From a virus, in the IMG/VR virus record IMGVR_UViG_3300007734_000725, positions 1-53,221 of that record: 53,221 nt of DNA; one strand, given 5' to 3'. A model generated the notes under the pieces. It was given only the letters and a program-made list of their open reading frames with translations. It was not told where the DNA came from and searched no databases. Shown here in pieces: positions 29,732 through 39,108 of this stretch (positions are counted from its first letter, which is position 1; every line of letters starts with the position of its first letter). Position numbers and translations under genes: made by a program.

Positions 29732-31777
29732 ATGCAGCTGACCACGCCTAAAGTCAATTACGATCTAATCCGCCTTAACGGCGGCTTGGATCAGGTTACC
29801 CCAACACTTTCTTTGCCCCCGGGCGTAGCGCGACGCGCTGCTAATTTTGAGTGTTCAATCACTGGCGGCTACACACGCATTGCGGGCTATGAGCGTTTTG
29901 ATGGGCGGCCCAGTCCGTCGTCTGCTACTTACAACATTTTGGTTTGCACGTTTACGGGCACGGTTACTGTTGGCCAAACGGTTACCGGATCTATATCGGC
30001 AGCTACCGGTAGAGTAATTGCTGTTACCGTTGCGTCGGTGGTTATTACCCGTGAGACCGGAAACTTTGTAGTTAACGATGTTTTAAACAACGGCGCCGGT
30101 ACTGTGGCCACCGTTACGGCGGTTCAAGGCGTGTCGGCCGATGGACTGACCGACGCAACATATCAAAACCTTGCGGCCGACAATTACCGAGCTGACATTA
30201 CCGCTGTGCCCGGATCGGGCTCCGTTCTTGGTGTAGCCTATTACAACGGCGTCTGCTACGCGTGGCGTAATAACGCCGGCGGTACTGCTGCCGTGATGCA
30301 CCGGTCAAGCAGCTCTGGCTGGGTTGCGGTTACTCTTGGCAAGACCATGTCGTTTGATAGCGGCATTCTTGCTATACCAGACGGCTCTACCCTAACCGGT
30401 CAAAGCAGCGGGGCCACGGGCGTGGTTGCGCGCACAGTGCTTGAGGACGGTAGCTGGGCAGCGCACGACGCTTCAGGCCAATTGATCTTGTCCAGCACTA
30501 CCGGCACGTTTACCGTGGGCGAGAATTTGCGAATTGGGGCGACGGTTTACGCGCACGTTTTAACGGTGCCCGTACAAATTACTTTGGCGGTCGGCGGCCG
30601 GTACGAAACCACCGTTGCAAATTTTGGCGGCGGCACAGCAAATTACAAGTTGTATGGAGCAAGCGGTGTAAACAGTGCCTTTGAGTTTGATGGTACAACC
30701 TATGTGCCAATTAGGACCGGCATGGCTGTTGACACACCTTTACACATTTGCTTTCACAAACAACATTTGTTTTTGAGTTTTGGCGCCTCTGTGCAATTTT
30801 CAGCTCTTGGCTACCCTTACCAGTGGACGCCGTTGCTGGGCGCTGGCGAAATTGCAATGAACGGTGAAGTTACTAACATGCTGGTGCTGCCGGGCGATCA
30901 GTCAAGCGGCGCTTTAGGCGTTTACACACGAAGCGACACCTCGGTGCTGTACGGCACAAGCTCCGCAAATTTTAGTTTGTCTACATTTAACAGCGGCACG
31001 GGTGCTATTGCATACACGGCGCAGAACATGGACCAAGCGTATGTGTTGGACGACAGGGGCATTATTAGTCTGGGCACATCGCTGAACTTTGGTAACTTTG
31101 TGCCGGCGTCGTTGACCATGAACATTCCTAAATTTATCGAGCAGCACCGAGGACTGGCTGTTGGCAGTACGGTCAACCGAGACAAGGGCCAGTACCGGGT
31201 GTTCTTTTCAGACGGAACAGGCCTTTACATGACAATCCTAAACGGCCAAGTTTTGGGCAGTATGCCAATACAGTTTGCGCACAACATTAACTGTTCCGTT
31301 GACAGCGAAGCGCCTAGCGGCGGCACGGTCCAATTCTTTGGTTCGACTAATGGGTACGTGTACCAAATGGATTTAGGTACGAGCTTTGACGGCGACTTTA
31401 TTCCGGCCAACATAAACTTGGTTTACAACTCAACAAAATCGCCTCGAATTTTAAAACGTTATCGCAAAGCTGCTGTAGAGTTGTCGGGGGATTCCTACGC
31501 CGAAATTCAATTTGGTTATGACCTTGGCTACCGTACAGCAGCATTGACCCAGCCCGATGATGCCTCATACCAAAACGACTTGAGATCAAGCTACTGGGAC
31601 GACATGAGTTGGGACAATTTTGTGTGGGATGGGTCTGACATATCTCCGTCTGAGATTGAAGTTACGGGAACCGCCGAAAACATGGCCATTCGCGTTTCTA
31701 CAAACTCTGATCTTTTTGAGCCTTTTACGGTGAATAACATTATTGTGCACTACACCCTACGCCGAGGACTTCGATGA
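29732..31777 (+). CDS. Tail nozzle / gp10-like stabilisation protein
   Basis: 681 aa, nearly all beta. MQLTTPKVNYDLIRLNGGLD then LPPGVARRAANFECSITGGY, a start seen in podovirus tail proteins that form a beta-propeller nozzle (P22 gp10- and T7 gp12-like). Internal segments such as GLAVGSTVNRDKGQYRVFFS and FVWDGSDISPSEIEVTGTAE fit a propeller protein. It overlaps the fibre gene by four bases. Family assigned by pattern and position. Confidence 0.7.
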   Translation: MQLTTPKVNYDLIRLNGGLDQVTPTLSLPPGVARRAANFECSITGGYTRIAGYERFDGRPSPSSATYNILVCTFTGTVTVGQTVTGSISAATGRVIAVTVASVVITRETGNFVVNDVLNNGAGTVATVTAVQGVSADGLTDATYQNLAADNYRADITAVPGSGSVLGVAYYNGVCYAWRNNAGGTAAVMHRSSSSGWVAVTLGKTMSFDSGILAIPDGSTLTGQSSGATGVVARTVLEDGSWAAHDASGQLILSSTTGTFTVGENLRIGATVYAHVLTVPVQITLAVGGRYETTVANFGGGTANYKLYGASGVNSAFEFDGTTYVPIRTGMAVDTPLHICFHKQHLFLSFGASVQFSALGYPYQWTPLLGAGEIAMNGEVTNMLVLPGDQSSGALGVYTRSDTSVLYGTSSANFSLSTFNSGTGAIAYTAQNMDQAYVLDDRGIISLGTSLNFGNFVPASLTMNIPKFIEQHRGLAVGSTVNRDKGQYRVFFSDGTGLYMTILNGQVLGSMPIQFAHNINCSVDSEAPSGGTVQFFGSTNGYVYQMDLGTSFDGDFIPANINLVYNSTKSPRILKRYRKAAVELSGDSYAEIQFGYDLGYRTAALTQPDDASYQNDLRSSYWDDMSWDNFVWDGSDISPSEIEVTGTAENMAIRVSTNSDLFEPFTVNNIIVHYTLRRGLR

Positions 31778-33906
31778 GCAATCCGTACTATACCCACACC
31801 ACCTATCCAACGCCCAACTCGCCGGGCTCATCGGCATCGTTGCGCAATGAGCTAGAGAACATCACCCTTGGTTTTGATTTGTTGCCGACTTTGGCCGCCA
31901 ACGGTTACAAAGTTGCAATGGTCAATTCCGCAGGCACGGCGCTGATTGCTTCGGCTGCTTTGCAGGCTTTGGCCATCACGTCTTCAACAATCAATAGCAC
32001 AACGATTGGCGCCTCAAGCCCGAGCACCGGTGCCTTCACTACTGTCAGCGCAACGACCTTTACCGGGGCTGTTGTAGGCAACGCGTCGACGGCGACTGCT
32101 TTGGCTACGGCCAGAACAATTGGCGGCACCAGCTTTGACGGTACGGCTAATGTCACGTCTTTTCCCGCGCCCGGTGCTATTGGCAACGCAACCCCAAACA
32201 CCGGGGCTTTTACCACCCTTAGTGCAACAGGGGCCACCACGCTATCTGCTGCTTTAACTTATGGTGGCGTAACCCTTAGTAATGCAGTCACCGGAACTGG
32301 AAATATGGTGCTATCCACCAGCCCAGTTCTTGTAACCCCCAATCTTGGTACACCTAGCACCTTGGTTGGAACAAACATCACAGGTACTGCAGCGGGCCTT
32401 ACTGCGGGTAATGTCACGACCAATGCCAACCTAACTGGTGAGGTAACCTCAGTAGGTAATGCAGCAACGCTAACTAATGCTTCTGTGATTGGCAAGGTGC
32501 TAACAGGTTATGTATCTGGCGCGGGAACGGTTGCGGCCACTGATTCAATTTTGCAAGCCATTCAAAAATTAAATGGCAATGCTGCAACTATTCCAAATTT
32601 AACGGGCGCAATTACTTCCGTTGGAAATGCCACATCCCTTGGCTCTTTTAGTTCAGCTAACCTTTTGGGTGCTCTAACAGATGAGACCGGCACAGGGTCT
32701 GCGGTATTTGCCACAAGTCCAACTCTAGTTACACCTATTCTCGGTACACCAACAAGTGCGACTTTGACCAATGCCACAGGGCTTCCAATTTCAACCGGCG
32801 TGTCTGGCCTAGGTACAGGCGTAGCAACGGCTCTAGCGGTTAATGTAGGCTCTTCTGGCGCACCTTTGGTCAATGGTGGTGTGCTTGGTACGCCATCTAG
32901 CGGAACTGCGACGAACCTCACGGGTCTACCAATCTCAACTGGCGTAAGTGGTTTAGGTACGGGTATAGCAACTTTCCTAGCAACCCCTTCAAGTGCAAAC
33001 CTAATCTCTGCTGTAACAGATGAAACTGGCACAGGATCGTTAGTCTTTGCCACAAGTCCAACTCTAGTTACACCTATTCTTGGTACACCAACAAGTGCGA
33101 CTTTGACCAATGCAACTGGTTTGCCTCTGACAACTGGCGTAACAGGTCAGCTCCCTGTTGCCAATGGTGGAACAGGAACAGCAACTCCTAGTATCGTTGC
33201 GGGTACAAACGTAACTGTTACTGGTACATGGCCTAATCAGACTATTAACTCCACAGCAAGCGGAACTGGCGATGTTGTTGGCCCTGCCTCCTCAACAGAT
33301 AATGCTTTTGCTCGTTTTGATAGCACTACAGGTAAGTTGCTTCAGAACTCTACTGGTGCGACATTGAGTGATACTGGTGCGGCTGTGTTTACAGGGGCCT
33401 TAGATGTTCTTGGGAACTCAACTGCTGGCTCTAATTTAAAGCTGTATGAAGACACAGATAACGGCACAAACTATGTGTCATTTAAAGCACCAGACACCAT
33501 TGCTGCCAATGTAACTTGGACACTCCCTGCTGCTGATGGAACAAGCGCACAAGTCTTGTCAACCAATGGCACAGGAACTTTGTCATGGGCTACTGCGGGT
33601 GGAACAGTATCTCTGTCTAACGACACCTCCACAGCCACTAACGTCTATCCTTTGTTTGCAGATGCAACATCTGGTACGGCTACAACGCTGTACACTGGCA
33701 ATGCTAAGTTGCTGTACAAACCAAGCACTGGTGAACTTGCTTCTTCGGTTATCAATGCAAGCAATGGTATTGTGGTGAACAGCCAAACAGTATCTGTAAG
33801 TTACACGATAGCAACAGGAAGTTCGGGCATGTCTTCTGGTCCCGTCACTGTGGCATCCGGTCAATCAGTCACAATTTCTAGCGGTTCACGCTGGGTTGTT
33901 TTGTAA
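31774..33906 (+). CDS. Large tail fibre, Thr/Ala/Gly repeat protein
   Basis: 710 aa. A short virion-binding N-terminus (MSNPYYTHTTYPTPNSPGSS) precedes long Ala/Thr/Gly beta-repeats with units like FATSPTLVTPILGTPTSATL and ATGLPISTGVSGLGTG. Two 68-bp DNA repeats (32707, 33046) differ at one base. C-terminus has NGTNYVSFKAPDTIAANVTW, common to phage fibres. Probably trimeric and host-binding. The downstream part is clearly AT-richer than the head genes, a sign of recombination or transfer. Confidence 0.75.
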   Translation: MSNPYYTHTTYPTPNSPGSSASLRNELENITLGFDLLPTLAANGYKVAMVNSAGTALIASAALQALAITSSTINSTTIGASSPSTGAFTTVSATTFTGAVVGNASTATALATARTIGGTSFDGTANVTSFPAPGAIGNATPNTGAFTTLSATGATTLSAALTYGGVTLSNAVTGTGNMVLSTSPVLVTPNLGTPSTLVGTNITGTAAGLTAGNVTTNANLTGEVTSVGNAATLTNASVIGKVLTGYVSGAGTVAATDSILQAIQKLNGNAATIPNLTGAITSVGNATSLGSFSSANLLGALTDETGTGSAVFATSPTLVTPILGTPTSATLTNATGLPISTGVSGLGTGVATALAVNVGSSGAPLVNGGVLGTPSSGTATNLTGLPISTGVSGLGTGIATFLATPSSANLISAVTDETGTGSLVFATSPTLVTPILGTPTSATLTNATGLPLTTGVTGQLPVANGGTGTATPSIVAGTNVTVTGTWPNQTINSTASGTGDVVGPASSTDNAFARFDSTTGKLLQNSTGATLSDTGAAVFTGALDVLGNSTAGSNLKLYEDTDNGTNYVSFKAPDTIAANVTWTLPAADGTSAQVLSTNGTGTLSWATAGGTVSLSNDTSTATNVYPLFADATSGTATTLYTGNAKLLYKPSTGELASSVINASNGIVVNSQTVSVSYTIATGSSGMSSGPVTVASGQSVTISSGSRWVVL
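32707..33113 (+). repeat. 68-bp direct repeats within the large fibre gene
   Basis: Copies at 32707-32774 and 33046-33113 differ at one position. Each encodes the same FATSPTLVTPILGTPTSATL module, spaced 339 bases (113 codons), so the frame is kept if they recombine. Confidence 0.7.
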
Positions 33907-33915
33907 GGAAATTTT

Positions 33916-35589
33916 ATGAGTTCAATAGTTATTGCTGGCGACACATCGGGCAGCGTCACGCTACAAGCCCCTGCGGTGGCGGGGACAACAACTTTAAATC
34001 TTCCGTCTACAACAGGAACAATAGCACTTACATCGGGTCTGCCTTCTGCCGCTACGCCTACTGCATTGGGTACTGTGTATGGCAAGCAAACGACAAGCGG
34101 TGGGACACCTTATTTAACTGCTATTGGATATAATGCCGCTAGTTCTACTACTGGAGTTGGCGCAACTGCTGTTGGTGTAGAAGCGTTATATACAAACTCT
34201 ACTGGCGCACGAAGTACCGCTATGGGGTATAGGGCTGGTTACTCAAATACTGGTGATAATAATTTATTTATTGGCAATCAATCAGGTTTTACTAACACAA
34301 CAGGAACTGCAAACTCTTTTGTAGGTGGGATGGATTCTAATAATTGGCCTCCCGGTTACTACAACACAACTGGAAGCAACAATAGCGCATTTGGTGGTGG
34401 GGCATTAAGGGCAAACACCACAGGTTCAAATAATACCGCAGTCGGAACAGATGCTTTGCACCTTAACACCACAGCATCTAACAACACTGCCGTAGGTTAT
34501 GCCGCATTAGATGCAAATACAACTGGTGTTGAAAATACCGCTGTTGGTTTTAATGCGTTAGGGGCTACCACTACGGGTCAATATGATGTAGGTGTTGGCG
34601 CATATGCACTTGCACTTAACACCACGGGAAGTAACAATGTTGGGGTTGGTTATGGCGCACTTGTTGGCAATACCACGGCATCAGACAACACCTCTACTGG
34701 TTATTATGCCCTTCAAGCTAATACAACAGGGGCAAACAACACGGCTGTTGGGTCTCAAGCCGCTTACACAAATACAACGGGTGCTAACAATGTTGCTATT
34801 GGAGGTTTAGCTCTTACCTCTAACACCACGGCTAGTTACAACAATGCAATGGGGTATCAAGCGCTTAAATTTAACACCACAGGAAGTGAAAATACGGCTA
34901 CTGGCAATGGTGCAATGTTTACAAACACCACTGGTTCTTATTGTGCGGCTCATGGGGCGGCGGCTCTTTACAATAATACCACCGGCACAAGCAACACTGG
35001 TTTGGGATACCTAGCGGGGTATAACGTCACAACTGGAACTGACAACACATTTGTCGGAAGAAGTGCAGGTTCTAATTTAACAACAGGTTCGTATTCAATT
35101 TATATTGGGCAAGGCGCTCAACCATCTTCCGCTGGTAACTCATCAGAACTTGTAATAGGGGCGCAAGCCGTAGGTAAAGGAAGCGGAACAAGTTTAATTT
35201 ATGGTGGTAGTGGTGGTGCTTATCAGGGTAACAACTCATCTACATGGTCAACAACTTCTGACCAAAGACTGAAGAAAAACATTGTTGACAATACAGTTGG
35301 CTTAAATGCAATCAACTCTATTCGAGTACGCAACTTTGAGTATCGTTTGCCCGATGAAGTTGATGCCGAACTCAAGCCAACTGACGCAATCAAAAAGTCT
35401 GGTGTTCAACTTGGTGTAATTGCTCAAGAACTGCAAGCCGTTCTGCCTGAGTGCGTAAAGACTGAATCAACTGGTGTTATGTCTGTAGATACCGATAACC
35501 TAACTTGGTACATGATAAATGCCATCAAGGAACAGCAAGCCTTAATCACTACGTTGACAGAACGTATCACAGCGTTAGAAGGAGCCTAA
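33916..35589 (+). CDS. Tail fibre with YadA/Hep_Hag repeats and S74 chaperone, 557 aa
   Basis: The middle (about 60-420) is a run of roughly 14-residue repeats of the type NTTGSNNTAVGYxAL, the left-handed beta-roll of trimeric autotransporter heads. The C-terminus is a peptidase S74 intramolecular chaperone: SDQRLKKNI with Ser448 as predicted self-cleavage site, then [50 protein letters not shown] and a coiled tip. The chaperone drives trimer folding and is cut off. Paralogue of the gene at 36657. Confidence 0.88.
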   Translation: MSSIVIAGDTSGSVTLQAPAVAGTTTLNLPSTTGTIALTSGLPSAATPTALGTVYGKQTTSGGTPYLTAIGYNAASSTTGVGATAVGVEALYTNSTGARSTAMGYRAGYSNTGDNNLFIGNQSGFTNTTGTANSFVGGMDSNNWPPGYYNTTGSNNSAFGGGALRANTTGSNNTAVGTDALHLNTTASNNTAVGYAALDANTTGVENTAVGFNALGATTTGQYDVGVGAYALALNTTGSNNVGVGYGALVGNTTASDNTSTGYYALQANTTGANNTAVGSQAAYTNTTGANNVAIGGLALTSNTTASYNNAMGYQALKFNTTGSENTATGNGAMFTNTTGSYCAAHGAAALYNNTTGTSNTGLGYLAGYNVTTGTDNTFVGRSAGSNLTTGSYSIYIGQGAQPSSAGNSSELVIGAQAVGKGSGTSLIYGGSGGAYQGNNSSTWSTTSDQRLKKNIVDNTVGLNAINSIRVRNFEYRLPDEVDAELKPTDAIKKSGVQLGVIAQELQAVLPECVKTESTGVMSVDTDNLTWYMINAIKEQQALITTLTERITALEGA

Positions 35590-35591
35590 TC

Positions 35592-36377
35592 ATGGCAAGC
35601 ATAATCAATGCAGCAACATCAGGTGGGCTAGTCACCACTGCTGACACATCGGGCATCTTACAACTGCAAACGGCAGGGACTACTGCTGTGACTGTGGATG
35701 CTTCACAAAGAGTTGGTATTGGAACTACAACTCCTGCAAAACCTTTAAATATTGCTAGTTCTGCTACTACTGAGGTTTGGATTGAATCAACTAGCACTCA
35801 AAAAGCAATTTTAAGTTTGTCTGCGGGTGACACTTCGGTTGGTATCACATCTACATACAACTCAGGTGGTTCAGCACCTAGACCATTTATTTTTTACAAT
35901 GTTAGTACACCACTTCTTCAGTTTGATTTAGGTAAATCGATTGCACTTCAAGGTGCAACACCTGCAACAGGCACAGGCATCACATTCCCTGCAACTCAAT
36001 CAGCATCTACAGACGCTAATACCTTAGATGACTATGAGGAGGGGACTTGGACACCAACTGTTACTCTAAACACTGGAACTGCTACAGCTTACACAATTGG
36101 AACTGCAACTTATACAAAAACAGGAAGAGTGGTTGTTGTTATAGGCTCAATAATTGGCACTAATGGAACTTTTGGTAGTACAAATAGTTATGCACGAATG
36201 ACAGGGTTACCCTTTACTTGTGCTACACGGGTTGGTACAGGGTCTGGTGGAAATAGCAGTAATTTAAATAATGGTGTAGCAACAACATTTGCTTATTCAA
36301 CAACAGTAGATGTAGCTTTTACATCTGGCGTTACTAGCACCAATGAGTTTGCTTTTACAGCAACTTATTTCGTTTAA
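35592..36377 (+). CDS. Tail fibre/tailspike-associated protein, 261 aa
   Basis: MASIINAATSGGLVTTADTS then GILQLQTAGTTAVTVDASQR and VGIGTTTPAKPLNIASS, a fibre N-terminal unit often followed by S74 in phages, here ending in a beta domain (RVVVVIGSIIGTNGTFGSTN) without the chaperone. DANTLDDYEEGTWTPTVT is a recurring phage fibre module. AAGGAG at 35582 fixes the start. It may be a receptor-binding tip. Confidence 0.75.
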   Translation: MASIINAATSGGLVTTADTSGILQLQTAGTTAVTVDASQRVGIGTTTPAKPLNIASSATTEVWIESTSTQKAILSLSAGDTSVGITSTYNSGGSAPRPFIFYNVSTPLLQFDLGKSIALQGATPATGTGITFPATQSASTDANTLDDYEEGTWTPTVTLNTGTATAYTIGTATYTKTGRVVVVIGSIIGTNGTFGSTNSYARMTGLPFTCATRVGTGSGGNSSNLNNGVATTFAYSTTVDVAFTSGVTSTNEFAFTATYFV

Positions 36378-36390
36378 TTGAAAGCACAAT

Positions 36391-36654
36391 ATGTCTTTAA
36401 CTAAAACTACCACAGTCGATCAAATTACAGTAACCGAGAACGGCATCGTTCTCTATCGTGAGGCTACACGCATCATGGAAGATGGCAACCAAATCAGCCA
36501 AACATTCCATCGTTCAAGCCTCACACCCGCACAAGACTTGACAGGCGTTCCCGATAATGTCGTTGCAATCTGCAATGCGGCTTGGACTGCTGAGGTGGTA
36601 GCGGCTTATCAAGCGGCACAGGCTGCGGCTGAAGCGGCACGACAAGGAGCTTAA
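36391..36654 (+). CDS. Small tail-region protein, 87 aa
   Basis: [20 protein letters not shown] then [20 protein letters not shown] and an Ala-rich C-terminal helix. The pattern, a beta stretch followed by [20 protein letters not shown], is common for small proteins interleaved with fibre genes; a chaperone or fibre attachment role is possible. The DNA is still AT-rich. Confidence 0.65.
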   Translation: MSLTKTTTVDQITVTENGIVLYREATRIMEDGNQISQTFHRSSLTPAQDLTGVPDNVVAICNAAWTAEVVAAYQAAQAAAEAARQGA

Positions 36655-36656
36655 TC

Positions 36657-38069
36657 ATGGCAGTAACAATATCAGGCGACACAGGTATATCCCTTGCCAC
36701 AGGCGTAAGTGGCAACCTACCTGTTACAAATCTAAACTCAGGAACATCAGCATCATCTAGCACATTCTGGCGTGGTGATGGTTCATGGGCAACACCAGCA
36801 AGTGGTGCTTCTGCCGCTACGCCTACTGCGTTGGGTACTGTGTATGGAAATACTCCAACAGCATCTACTGCAAATATGTCAGTTGGTTATCAAGCGGCAA
36901 ATGCTTTAACTACTGCTTATGGAGTAACTGCGGTTGGTTATCAAGTATTAAAAGCCAACACAACAGGATTTTCTAATACAGCGATGGGTGAACAATCAAT
37001 GTTCACAAATATAGCTGGAAATTACAACGCTGGTTTTGGTGGATACACTTTATATTCAAACACAACTGGTCAATACAATGCGGGTCTTTCTTATAGCGCA
37101 TTGGCAACCAATACAACTGGTTCATATAACACGGCTGTTGGTGCGGCCGCACTTAACCTAAACACCACAGCATCTAACAATGTAGCTTTAGGTTATCAAG
37201 CACTTTATGCAAATACAACAGGTTCTTATAATGTTTGCGGTGGAAATCTTGCGCTTGTTGGTAATACTACGGGTAGTGAAAATACGGCTTTTGGTAATTC
37301 TTCAATGTATTCCAACACCACTGCTTCAAATAATGTAGCGTATGGTGCGGCATCTCTTTATACCAACAGTACAGGAACAAGCAATACGGCTATAGGCTAT
37401 GCGGCTTTGTATACCAATACTGGTAGTTACAACACGGCACTTGGATATCAGGCTTTAAATTCAAATACCTCAAATAATAACAACACGGGTATTGGAAATG
37501 AATCTTTAAAAACAGCAACTGGTGCATCAAATACAGGTTGTGGAGATAGGTCTGGGTATGGACTTACATCAGGCAGTTATAACTGTTTTTTTGGTCACTA
37601 TGCTTATGGTTCTGCCGCAGGGAATAGCAACGAAATTGTTATTGGATATAACTCAGTTGGCAAGGGCGGCTCTACTGGCTTTATTAACCCCGGTAGTGGC
37701 GGTGTATATCAAGGCAATAATGGGGCAACATGGTCTGTAACTTCTGACCAGCGTCTAAAGAAAAACATAGTTGATAACAATATTGGCTTGAGTGTAATTA
37801 ACTCAATTCGTGTTCGCAACTTTGAATATCGTGTTGCAGAAGAAGTTACAGAATTGCCAGCACATAGTGTTATATCAAAACAAGGTGTTCAACTTGGTGT
37901 GATTGCTCAAGAATTACAAGCAGTTTTGCCCGAGTGCGTAAAGACTGAATCTACTGGTGTGATGACTGTAGACCAAGACAATCTAACTTGGTACATGATT
38001 AACGCCATTAAAGAACTTAAAGCAGAAAACGATTCTCTTAAGGCACGACTTGATGCCGCTAATCTTTAA
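36657..38069 (+). CDS. Second YadA-repeat, S74-ended tail fibre, 470 aa
   Basis: [20 protein letters not shown], a linker [20 protein letters not shown] shared with the 557-aa fibre, then [11 protein letters not shown]-type repeats and the S74 end with SDQRLKKNI (Ser363), [29 protein letters not shown] and a coiled tip. Paralogous to the gene at 33916 but diverged at DNA level, so duplication is not recent or the copy was acquired. May provide an alternative receptor specificity. Confidence 0.88.
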   Translation: MAVTISGDTGISLATGVSGNLPVTNLNSGTSASSSTFWRGDGSWATPASGASAATPTALGTVYGNTPTASTANMSVGYQAANALTTAYGVTAVGYQVLKANTTGFSNTAMGEQSMFTNIAGNYNAGFGGYTLYSNTTGQYNAGLSYSALATNTTGSYNTAVGAAALNLNTTASNNVALGYQALYANTTGSYNVCGGNLALVGNTTGSENTAFGNSSMYSNTTASNNVAYGAASLYTNSTGTSNTAIGYAALYTNTGSYNTALGYQALNSNTSNNNNTGIGNESLKTATGASNTGCGDRSGYGLTSGSYNCFFGHYAYGSAAGNSNEIVIGYNSVGKGGSTGFINPGSGGVYQGNNGATWSVTSDQRLKKNIVDNNIGLSVINSIRVRNFEYRVAEEVTELPAHSVISKQGVQLGVIAQELQAVLPECVKTESTGVMTVDQDNLTWYMINAIKELKAENDSLKARLDAANL

Positions 38070-38078
38070 AGGAAAATT

Positions 38079-38291
38079 ATGATTGATACACAAACCCCCG
38101 AACAAATTGCCAAGCACTACTCTGCCGCAATGGATAGCGTAAACCTAATCAATGATGGCAAGCCAGAAAACATGACTGATGCTGATTGGGCTGATTGCCT
38201 ATCACGCAACAAAGAACATTTGAAAATCATGTTGGCTAAAGACTATTGGACAAATGAGAATCTTGCACCATTGCAAGCCGCTTCTGTCTAG
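38079..38291 (+). CDS. Small acidic protein after the fibres, 70 aa
   Basis: MIDTQTPEQIAKHYSAAMDS then NMTDADWADCLSRNKEHLKI and MLAKDYWTNENLAPLQAASV. Helical and acidic; AAAGGA upstream. Could be a fibre chaperone or accessory; no family known to me. Confidence 0.65.
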   Translation: MIDTQTPEQIAKHYSAAMDSVNLINDGKPENMTDADWADCLSRNKEHLKIMLAKDYWTNENLAPLQAASV

Positions 38292-38293
38292 TC

Positions 38294-38491
38294 ATGGAAG
38301 CAGACGTCGATAAAAGGCTTGCCGTGCACGAAGCCATTTGCGCGGAGCGATACAACAGCATAGAGAATTCTTTGCGTTCTGGGGATAGGCGCATGACCAA
38401 GATTGAGTACTTATTGTACGTAGTGATCTTGGCCGTGTTGCTTGGTCCCGGCGTCGCAGCAGAAGTCTTTAAAAAGATATTTGGAATATGA
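38294..38491 (+). CDS. Single-pass membrane protein, lysis-region candidate, 65 aa
   Basis: MEADVDKRLAVHEAICAERY, a charged N-terminal helix, then KIEYLLYVVILAVLLGPGVA as a membrane segment and a short basic tail. Layout resembles XhlA-type hemolysin/holin-associated proteins (N-terminal coiled helix, C-terminal transmembrane helix). First gene of the membrane/lysis cluster. Assignment is by pattern. Confidence 0.6.
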   Translation: MEADVDKRLAVHEAICAERYNSIENSLRSGDRRMTKIEYLLYVVILAVLLGPGVAAEVFKKIFGI

Positions 38492-38492
38492 C

Positions 38493-38585
38493 ATGTGGGA
38501 CTGGGCTGAGGCAATCATTGCAGCGGCCGCAATTATCTGTTTTGTAATTGCCTGTTCTTACATAATTGTTTGGGCGTATCCGTGA
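38493..38585 (+). CDS. Membrane micropeptide, 30 aa
   Basis: MWDWAEAIIAAAAIICFVIA then CSYIIVWAYP. Nearly all hydrophobic with two Trp at the start, one likely membrane span. It fits exactly between neighbouring genes and its TGA overlaps the next GTG start. Possibly an antiholin or small holin partner (inference). Confidence 0.6.
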   Translation: MWDWAEAIIAAAAIICFVIACSYIIVWAYP

Positions 38586-38872
38586 AATGGCTGGCAGCAC
38601 TTGTTCTCACTCTTGCCCTTCACTCTACAAGCAAAGACTTGTGCAGCGTGCGTGAGTTTTATGGGATAGCCTACACAATTCACAACCCAACTGAGCGCCA
38701 TCAACAAATGTCAATGTGGCTTACAAATCATCTGCACTTATGTAAAAGTACCGACTTTGTAGTAATTTGGAATAACTTATCCGAGTGGGCGGGTGCTGCT
38801 GATAGCGCAGAGTTAAGGCATAAAGTCATTCAGGGGTACAAGAACGCAATTGAACGGGAGAAGAAAAAGTGA
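38582..38872 (+). CDS. Secreted protein with signal peptide, 96 aa
   Basis: GTG start at 38582, overlapping the previous stop. VKWLAALVLTLALHSTSKDL is a classic signal peptide with a short basic n-region; the mature part has two Cys (C21-type DLC and HLC) and many aromatic residues (MSMWLTNHLHLCKSTDFVVI). Likely exported to the periplasm. Not a spanin by the usual criteria (no lipobox). Ends in a charged helix. Confidence 0.65.
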   Translation: MKWLAALVLTLALHSTSKDLCSVREFYGIAYTIHNPTERHQQMSMWLTNHLHLCKSTDFVVIWNNLSEWAGAADSAELRHKVIQGYKNAIEREKKK

Positions 38873-39108
38873 TTCCGCCACTAAACAAATGGTATCCAAT
38901 GGTAGCGGCGGCAGACTACCCGACCAAAGCAGATGCTCTTGAGCGCAGGGCCGCGCGCCTTGACGAAGAATACAAGCAAGCGTTGAAGATGAAAAAAGAA
39001 ATAAACAAAATTCAAGACCTTGAGTTTGAGTTGTACGTTAAAAAAGCAGAACAAAACCAACTTAGCCTAGAGATTTTTACTAACCGTAAATTGGACCTGT
39101 ACGCATAA
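38869..39108 (+). CDS. Coiled-coil protein, 79 aa
   Basis: GTG start. VIPPLNKWYPMVAAADYPTK then a long charged helix (LDEEYKQALKMKKEINKIQD) consistent with a coiled coil. Coupled to both neighbours. Function unknown. Confidence 0.6.
   Translation: MIPPLNKWYPMVAAADYPTKADALERRAARLDEEYKQALKMKKEINKIQDLEFELYVKKAEQNQLSLEIFTNRKLDLYA

Noticed and set aside
34300-37600. CRISPR-like array
   Set aside because: The short-period repeats are coding, in frame, degenerate at third bases and spell NTTG/NTAVG beta-roll units. No fixed repeat-spacer pattern.
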